Source: Viola odorata (lineage: Eukaryota; Streptophyta; Magnoliopsida; Malpighiales; Violaceae). From it: 64,000 bases of DNA. The translations under genes and the position numbers were made by a program. The notes under the pieces are model-generated. The model was not told where the DNA came from and ran no database searches. It worked only from the letters and a program-made list of their open reading frames with translations. Where the stretch lies: NCBI GenBank assembly GCA_963691705.1, contig OY829539.1:18026407-18090406 (forward strand), written 5' to 3'. Shown here piece by piece: positions 57,871 through 64,000 of this stretch (within the stretch, counting starts at the first letter, position 1; each line of letters begins with the position of its first letter).

Positions 57871-58814
57871 GTTAACTTTGGTTTTACTTTTTTTTTTTTT
57901 TAAACTTTTTGCAACCACGAAAACAGAAGAACAGACAGAAGAGAACCCTAAACAGAAGAAGAACAAACCAGAAGAGAACAAACAGACCAGAAGAGAACGC
58001 GAGGAAGAAGAAGAACAGCGGGGTGGCGTGGAGGGATATATTGAGGGAGAACGTGAGGAAGGAATTCGAGGCAGGCGCGGTTTGAAACGGATCCGGAAGT
58101 GGTGACACGGCTACTGATTGGTGGACGAGAAGCGGTGGAATCGGCGATTGATAGACTTGTTGAGAAGTAGAGATAGGAAATCGAGAAAGAACGTGGAGGA
58201 GGTGGAGAAAAGCGCTGATTTGGGTAAGTTTTTTTCCCTCACTTTGTAAAAATTGACGAGAGTTGTATTAGAAGTTCAACAATAGCTACTGACATTTGTG
58301 TAATTTGTGTTATTGATGATAAATGTCACTAAATCTGTTGTTCTTGGTGATAGGTTTTCACATCATATGGACATATTCACTTAGCTCAAGCTCATCTAAT
58401 GGTTGTTCTTGTAATAACTTGATTATTAAATTTGAACTGTATTGCATTGGATAAACAGAATTGCTACCAATGAGATAGCAGAAATGGAGAGTACTTAAGG
58501 TGGGTTGGAGGAAAATGCATTACATTTAGTTTAGTTTTGAAGAATTTGCCTCTCTTCTACTGTTATGCACTTAAGATGTGTTTACTGCTAAACTCATTGT
58601 TGATTTCTTAGGCTTTAATATCAATTAGTAGTATTGCTTATCCTTTTGAATTGGGATGAAGAGAGTTTTTGGCTAACCATTAATGAGAATTGGTAGCTAA
58701 CATACATGATGTTTCTGTCCTTTCAGCTGCTAGTGTTGCTTCTCAATGGTTGGATAGAATAGGCTTGGTTCTTTTTAGTTATTCATCACAAACTTTCCTT
58801 TTGATAATCATAAG
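57871..58814 (+). other. possible 5' end of a host gene interrupted by the hAT insertion
   Basis: A purine-rich leader-like region (57900-58200) ends GGTAAGTTTTTTTCCC near 58223, a good splice donor. Near 58725 CTTTCAGCTGCTAGTGTTGC looks like an acceptor followed by AASVASQWLDRI in an open frame. The hAT lies 70 bases downstream. The Lys/Glu/Arg-rich frame at 57869-58105 may be only low complexity. The evidence for a real gene is weak. Confidence 0.25.
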
Positions 58815-59149
58815 TAGGGCTGCCCATTTGTCCCGTGTCCCGAAGTCCCGATATTGCCGACCCGAAAATTTTCAATTTCGGTTCGGGATGTTCGGGTTCG
58901 GAAACTTCGAGTATCGGATATCGATACCCGAAGTTTATTTCGGTTCGGGAACGGGACGCGACTTTGTAAGTTCGGGTACCCGAAATCCCGAACTTACAAG
59001 GGTAACTAGGTAAGTTCCCCAACCCTAGATCCCATTTCCTATTTCCTAATCCTCTCTCGAATCGATCTCCATCTCTCAATCTCATTCATCCCCAACCAGC
59101 CACACTACAGACCAGAGCACCGCACTGTCAAACACCACCACCCACCGCC

Positions 59150-59300
59150 ACCCACCGCCACCGCGACATCATCTTCTTCCTCACCTCTCACCTCCATCGA
59201 CCGAGCCATCGTCTTCCACCGCCACCCACCGCCACAGCGGCATCATCTTCTTCCCCACCTCTCACCTCCATCGACCGAGCCATCGCCTTCCATCGTCTTA
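59150..59300 (+). repeat. about 70-bp direct duplication in the hAT leader
   Basis: Two copies of ACCGCCAC.GCG.CATCATCTTCTTCC followed by CACCTCTCACCTCCATCGACCGAGCCATCG and CTTCCA, starting near 59155 and 59220, with few differences. CCACCCACCGCCAC occurs in short tandem before each copy. Confidence 0.85.
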
Positions 59301-59931
59301 CCCAGAAAAAGAAAAATAGAGGGAAATCCTAACACGGTTTGGCTACCCAGAACCTCCATCGTCCTACTGACTTACTGTAAGTAGCTAGTCTCTCTCTGGG
59401 ATGTGTGTGCAAAATTACTTTAATCTGGTAGAAAGTTACGTCAGTTGCTTGAATGGTGACTCAAACAAAGTACTTTGTAATTGTATGCTGTTCTAAACAA
59501 TGAAACTCAATATATTTCTTTTAGTTTGAAGTTGCATGCCAAAGGTGAGAATTACCTTATCGAATGAGTTGAACTCTGTTATTCTATCTATATTACGTTA
59601 TACCAATCAAGCCTAAACATGTGTGCAGTATATTCATTCGATTTGGTAATGCCTCATGTGACATGATATGGAACTTGCTGTTTTTGTGATCTTAGATATG
59701 GACGAGGCTATAATATTTTCCCTTTTCTTCTATGATGTTATTGTTTGCTGTCTCTTAATTCACTGAGCTTATTTAAGTTGTTAGGAAAATTGAGTTGGTG
59801 GTTTCTGTTATTAGTTTCATTTCCTCCTTTGTTATCTAGTGATTCATTTGAAACAAACCAGTATGTATTTGTTGTCAAGTTCTTGTTATTTTAAGTTTGT
59901 GACCCCATAGTGTGATCTTAATTTGATTGAA

Positions 59932-60006
59932 GGTTTTGAGAAGCCCTCTGCAATTCAGCAGAGAGGTATTGTTCCATTCTGTAAGGGACTTGATGTGATC
60001 CAGCAA
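59932..60006 (+). pseudogene. eIF4A: captured eIF4A exon fragment inside the hAT element
   Basis: The frame reads [16 protein letters not shown], then CKGLDVIQQ, identical to the Q-motif region of plant eIF4A, the DEAD-box translation initiation helicase. It stops exactly where eIF4A goes on to its Walker A motif (AQSGTGKT). The bases just before (GATTGAAG) could be a retained, damaged splice acceptor (GATTGCAG), so a genomic exon piece was probably taken. It is in the sense orientation, about 365 bp upstream of the transposase ATG and within the hAT terminal repeats. Only 25 of about 410 residues are present and no helicase function is possible. An open frame of 99 codons (59923-60222) runs through it, but the rest of that frame is not eIF4A. 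Confidence 0.85.
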
Positions 60007-60262
60007 GTCACATTTTTTTGTGAAGATAAAGATAATATCCATTTAAATGTGTTATATTCGACAGTGGCAGGGTTTAGATGTGAAAGAGACATTTGTTATT
60101 TATGTTGTGTTTATTGCTTTTTGTATAGTGAAGATAATATCCTTAGCTGTCAGAACTGTTTTGAGTTTATCATAAGTCACATTTTTTGTGAAGATAATAT
60201 CCATTTAAATGTGTTGGATTAGAGTGGCAGGGTTTAGATGTGAAAGAGACATTTGTTATCAT
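60007..60262 (+). repeat. direct duplication downstream of the eIF4A fragment
   Basis: AGTCACATTTTTTTGTGAAGATAA..GATAATATCCATTTAAATGTGTT, GTGGCAGGGTTTAGATGTGAAAGAGACATTTGTTAT occurs at about 60006-60100 and again at 60175-60260, with a shorter GTGAAGATAATATCC between. Non-coding. Confidence 0.85.
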
Positions 60263-60371
60263 ATTTGCCTGTGGCATGAATGATTGTAAATTTGTAATTC
60301 TCCAGTCAGGTTCTGTTTTATTTAAATGTGTTATTCTAATTTGATTTTCTGTTTTATTAATTAGGAAGAAG

Positions 60372-62639
60372 ATGTCTCATAACATAGGAGATGTGGATGT
60401 AGTAATGCAAGACAAACAACAAGCAGAAGCTGTGGCAAATACAGAAACGCAACCTGTGGCGCCAGCTACTGCTACAGTTAAGATAGAGAAGAAAAGGAAG
60501 AAGATTGTTGGAAGATCAGTGGTGTGGAAGCAGTTTGTTAAGCAAAAAAATGAGGATGGAGAATGGAAAGGTACGTGTATATACTGTCAAGCTGTTTTTG
60601 CTGCTGATTCTAAGTTAGATGGTACAACTGGCATGAAAAATCATATGAAAAGGTGTAAGGAGGTACCCCTTTCTAATCAAACTGAATTGACAACTTATGT
60701 GAATCCTGATGGTAGTAAGACTGTAGTTCCTTGGAAGTTTGATCAAGAAGCTTCTAAGAGGGCTTTAGCACTAATGATAATTGAGGATGAACTTCCTTTT
60801 AGGCTTGTAGAGGGTGCTGGGTTTAGAAATTTCATGGAAACTGTGCAACCTAGGTTTATAGTGCCTTCTAGGAACACAATCAGTAGGCTTTGTTATAAGT
60901 TGTATGCTGATGAGAAGCTGAAATTGAAAGGATTTTTGATGACTAATTGTGAAAGGCTTTCTATTACCACTGACACATGGACATCCATTCAGAGGATTAA
61001 CTACATGGTTGTGACTGCTCACTTTATTGATAATGCCTGGAATTTACAAAAAAAGGTGTTGAATTTTTGTCCAATCACTAGTCATAAAGGTGATGCGATA
61101 GGAAAAGCTATTGAGAAATGTTTGATTGATTGGGGAATTAATAAGGTGTTTACAATCACAGTAGATAATGCTAGCTCAAATGACTTAGCCGTTGCACATA
61201 TTAGGAAGAAAATGAATCAGTGGGGTACAAGTATTTGTGAGGGGGAGTTTCTTCATGTAAGGTGCATTGCACATATAGTGAATTTGATGGTATTGCATGG
61301 GCTGACCACTGTGGGAACCTCAATCATTAGGATTAGAGAGGCAGTAAGGTACATTAGACAATCTCCGGCTAGATTGTCTAAGTTCAAGGAGTGTGCAGAA
61401 AGAGAGCATGTTGACTCTAAATCATTATTGTGCTTAGATGTGTGTACAAGGTGGAACTCCACCTATTTGATGTTAGATTCTGCGTTGAAGTTTGAGAAGA
61501 CCTTTGAGGCATATGAGGATGTGGATCCCTTCTACAAGATTGAGCTTCTGATGAGGGAAGAAAAAAGAAAGAACAAGGGAAAGAAAAAATCAAATGATGA
61601 GGATTTGGTAGAAATTTTGGCGTTTGATGATGAGGAATATCCAGAGGAGGATGGTGTTGAATATGTGGATGCAAGAACTGATGGTGGTGGGGGTGGTGTA
61701 CCAACAGAAGGTGATTGGGTGAATGCGAGGAGATTGTGTCACACCTTGAGGTATTTTTATGATCTAACTTGCTTTGTGCCAGGCTCTAAGTATGTTACTG
61801 CTAATGCTTATTTTGATCAAGTATCTAATGTAGCTTCCATGTTGAGAGGATGGGAGAAGAGTAGTGACATAGAACTTAAGAGATTGGCAGAAAAAATGCA
61901 TGAAAAGTTTGATAAGTACTGGGGTAACGTGGCTAAGTTTAATACTCTTCTTTATATTGCTGCTGTGTTTGATCCAAGAAAGAAGATGGATTATGTAGCT
62001 TTTTCTCTGTTAGATGTGCATGGGGAGTTTGTTGGGAAAGAGTTGGCAGAAAAAGTGAAGAGGGATACGGAAAGAATGTATGTAGGGTACTGGGAGTTGT
62101 ATAAGAAGGGAAAAGAACATGGTGTTGTAGGTGATACTGATGTGGAGAAGGGAGGGTGCAGTGGAAGAGAAAGTGTTTGTGAGGGGTCTGTAGACATGTC
62201 TGCTGAGTTGATTAGTGCTAGAGAAGAAAGGTTTAAGAGGTTCAAGGAAGCTACTGGAGGTTCTCTCCAAATCAAGTCAGAACTGGAATCTTACTTGCAA
62301 GAGAGTGTTATTGAAGGAGGAAAATATTTTTCCATCTTGGACTGGTGGAAAAAGCATGCTCCAAGGTTCCCTGTTCTTTCTAAGATGGCAAGGGATGTAC
62401 TAGCTGTCCAAGTTTCCACAGTGGCATCTGAATCTGCATTCAGTACTGGAGGACGAGTCCTTGACCCTTTTAGGAGCTCATTGACTCCAATGGTTGTGCA
62501 AGCCTTAATATGTGCACAAGATTGGTTCAGGACTTCAAGACAATCCATGAAACTTGAAGAGGACCTTGCTGACCTTGAACAATTGGAAAGTGGTAAGTTG
62601 TTTTCAACTGAGTTTTGGCCATTTATTATCTATGTTTAA
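60372..62639 (+). CDS. hAT transposase, BED zinc finger and hATC dimerisation domain (755 aa)
   Basis: It cuts and joins hAT ends in the nucleus. A BED finger spans about residues 48-98 with C69, C72, H91 and C95. The RNase H-like core has Asp at about 201 (LSITTDTWTS) and about 265 (FTITVDNASSN). The insertion domain includes the conserved CTRWNSTYLML region (about 355-370) and a long acidic/Gly-rich linker (about 395-450). The C-terminal hATC region has the catalytic Glu at about 687 (TVASESAFSTGGRVLD) and WWKKHAPRFPVLSKMARDVL. There are no stops or frameshifts. The length fits complete plant hAT transposases (about 650-800). The ATG at 60372 follows GAAGAAG and is the first in frame. A GTAAGT donor at 62593 and a TTTTTAG acceptor at 62685 would replace the last 15 residues with another 14 (stop at 62729), a likely spliced form. 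Confidence 0.95.
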   Translation: MSHNIGDVDVVMQDKQQAEAVANTETQPVAPATATVKIEKKRKKIVGRSVVWKQFVKQKNEDGEWKGTCIYCQAVFAADSKLDGTTGMKNHMKRCKEVPLSNQTELTTYVNPDGSKTVVPWKFDQEASKRALALMIIEDELPFRLVEGAGFRNFMETVQPRFIVPSRNTISRLCYKLYADEKLKLKGFLMTNCERLSITTDTWTSIQRINYMVVTAHFIDNAWNLQKKVLNFCPITSHKGDAIGKAIEKCLIDWGINKVFTITVDNASSNDLAVAHIRKKMNQWGTSICEGEFLHVRCIAHIVNLMVLHGLTTVGTSIIRIREAVRYIRQSPARLSKFKECAEREHVDSKSLLCLDVCTRWNSTYLMLDSALKFEKTFEAYEDVDPFYKIELLMREEKRKNKGKKKSNDEDLVEILAFDDEEYPEEDGVEYVDARTDGGGGGVPTEGDWVNARRLCHTLRYFYDLTCFVPGSKYVTANAYFDQVSNVASMLRGWEKSSDIELKRLAEKMHEKFDKYWGNVAKFNTLLYIAAVFDPRKKMDYVAFSLLDVHGEFVGKELAEKVKRDTERMYVGYWELYKKGKEHGVVGDTDVEKGGCSGRESVCEGSVDMSAELISAREERFKRFKEATGGSLQIKSELESYLQESVIEGGKYFSILDWWKKHAPRFPVLSKMARDVLAVQVSTVASESAFSTGGRVLDPFRSSLTPMVVQALICAQDWFRTSRQSMKLEEDLADLEQLESGKLFSTEFWPFIIYV

Positions 62640-62739
62640 TTACTCATATTTTCTGATTTTTTCTTTCATGTTTTTTGGTTTTTAGAATACTCTCAAATGT
62701 CAGTGGAGACCACTGTTACAGAAATTTAGATGCTTGGAG

Positions 62740-63440
62740 TCACTTGCTTGGACTATAAGATGGCAGTGGAGGTGTGTGCAAATTCATTCATCTATACCTA
62801 TTTGTTGCCAGCCCCATTTTGGTTTTTTCTGTTATTTTTTTCATGTTTGGTTGCATCCTTAAGTGTTTTCTAGCTTCACCTATTCATGGACCTGGCTAGC
62901 ATTTACATTTAGGAATGCTTTGATTCCCTATTGCTGAAACGAGGATGTTGAACTTTGCAACAATGGATAATTATGCATTGTATTTGTTGTTGGTATTGGA
63001 AATGAAATGTGCATTTCATTTTTGCCACTAGGGTACATCGAATTGGATTACACAGCACTTGCTAATTGGATTTCTTGTCAACTTGATTCTGTTCTTATTT
63101 TATGCTACCTCTAATGTTCTGTTTTATGATTTCAGGTGCAGTATGGTTTTGATGAATCTGATGATATGGTTAATCTGCAGTGAAGATGGGAGTTTGTATG
63201 GTTAATTTGTAGGTGATGAATCTGATATGTTGTTGTTGTTATTGTTGTTTTTGCCCTCTTCAATACTGCATAGCAAATCAGAATTGTTGTTTTTGTATGG
63301 CAAATTGCTGGACAATTTGTATGCCAAAAATTGCTGGGCGGTTGGAGCTATTTATTTACCAACCCTCCGTTATATTTTGTATGCCAAAAATTACTGGACA
63401 ATTTGATGGAAAAATGCATGAAAAAATGGTTTAAATTGGT
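62740..63440 (+). other. 3' non-coding part of the hAT element
   Basis: No gene. Contains a short duplication (TTTGTATGCCAAAAATT.CTGG, near 63318 and 63376; a third partial copy TTTGTATGGCAAATTGCTGG near 63293). It leads into the CCCGAA/TTCGGG-rich right end at about 63450. Confidence 0.5.
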
Positions 63441-63641
63441 GAGTCAGAATCACAATTTCGGGATTTTCGGAAATTTCGAAAATCCGAGATTTCCCGAAAT
63501 TGTGAATCGGTAATTCGGGATCGGTACTCAATTTTTTAAGTTCGGGATCGGGACCAAAAAAAACAAATTCGGATTATCCGAAATTTTCCCAGTCGGGATT
63601 CGGAAATCCCGAAATACCGATTGGGCAGCCCTAATCATAAG

Positions 63642-64000
63642 ATAGGCCAACTTATACTGTTATAGGATATATTTCTTAGAGTTGAGTAATATGGTGTTGA
63701 AAATATGTTCAAATATGGTTTGTGAACCCATCTTGTCTGTCTACCAAGTATATTTCAGACTATCTTTACCTTCAGGTATGTAATGTGGTGAATATCCTAC
63801 AGATTATTGTCACTGATATGTTCTTGGCTCTGCAGGCCGGGAAAAGCAAATAGCTCTAATAAGGGATTAGCTGTTAGGGTTGTCGCGACATCCATATATT
63901 CGACGTGCAACTTTCTGATGTCAAAGGAAAACGTGCCATGCTTCTGATACATGTTCCTAACAGTTGACTTCTCCTTTCAGCCTATTATACCGTCTTAAGC
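63642..64000 (+). other. right flank of the hAT, possible host gene sequence
   Basis: Continues the locus interrupted at 58814. GCTCTGCAGGCCGGG near 63830 and CTTTCAGCC near 63976 resemble splice acceptors, but no protein is recognisable within the window. Confidence 0.25.

Larger units (their letters stand above)
58815..63633 (+). mobile_element. apparently complete hAT transposon (4819 bp), 8-bp TSD ATCATAAG
   Basis: Twelve-base perfect terminal inverted repeats (TAGGGCTGCCCA) are flanked by identical ATCATAAG at 58807-58814 and 63634-63641. Both subterminal regions (58830-59000 and 63450-63620) are dense in CCCGAA/TTCGGG and CCGAAAT motifs, as expected for hAT transposase-binding ends. 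Inside are a duplicated leader region, an eIF4A exon fragment and an uninterrupted 755-codon transposase. Identical duplications, perfect terminal repeats and an intact ORF suggest a recent insertion that may still be competent. Confidence 0.93.

Noticed and set aside
57869..58105. 78-codon Glu/Lys/Arg-rich frame as a gene
   Set aside because: Low-complexity purine-rich leader-like DNA; alone it does not support a protein, so it is mentioned only as a possible host-gene 5' end.

Overview
The window is nuclear DNA of a flowering plant, almost certainly a eudicot with a repeat-rich genome. It is AT-rich and intron-bearing, and most of it is layered transposable elements around a single convincing host gene, an eight-exon RRM gene of the BPA1 (binding partner of ACD11) family at 49.2-52.4 kb. 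The species cannot be named from the sequence alone.

Layout. 1-15186: the 3' part of a large Ty3/gypsy element of the Tat/Ogre type. It has gag, aspartic protease, an in-frame removable 148-nt intron, RT, two successive RNase H domains and integrase, then 5.2 kb of non-coding 3' region with long minisatellite arrays, a polypurine tract and a 3.44-kb 3' LTR. Its coding region is broken by several stops, a frameshift and an RT active-site change. 15.9-16.2 kb: a probable plastid rpoC2 fragment. 18.2-19.1 kb: the RRM-bearing ORF1 of a LINE, cut off at its 3' side. 19.2-27.2 kb: an antisense Athila-like gag with PBS and LTR, and a stack of nested LTRs. Two of these are solo LTRs with perfect 5-bp target duplications. 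28.2-30.8 kb: the 3' end and LTR of another Athila-like element.

31.2-46.4 kb: a PIF/Harbinger DNA transposon with ~230-bp terminal inverted repeats, a 41-bp perfect subterminal inverted repeat and a three-exon minus-strand DDE transposase carrying two nonsense codons. An 8.5-kb non-autonomous Tat retroelement lies inside it. That element is circularly permuted: it starts in mid-LTR and runs past a second LTR into a repeated leader.

47.2-64 kb: the BPA1 gene between DNA transposons. These are a non-autonomous hAT (8-bp TSD), a degraded Stowaway-like MITE, a second non-autonomous hAT carrying a glycine-rich ORF, a 1.29-kb foldback MULE (9-bp TSD), a Copia RNase H remnant followed by a 30-G run, and a 4.82-kb hAT with perfect TIRs, perfect 8-bp TSDs and an uninterrupted 755-aa transposase ORF. 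Upstream of that ORF, inside the hAT, lies a captured fragment of an eIF4A gene.

The observations most worth a second look are the apparently intact hAT with its eIF4A fragment, the permuted retroelement inside the Harbinger element, the Ogre-type intron, and the fast-evolving 3' minisatellites shared in design but not in sequence by the two Tat elements.
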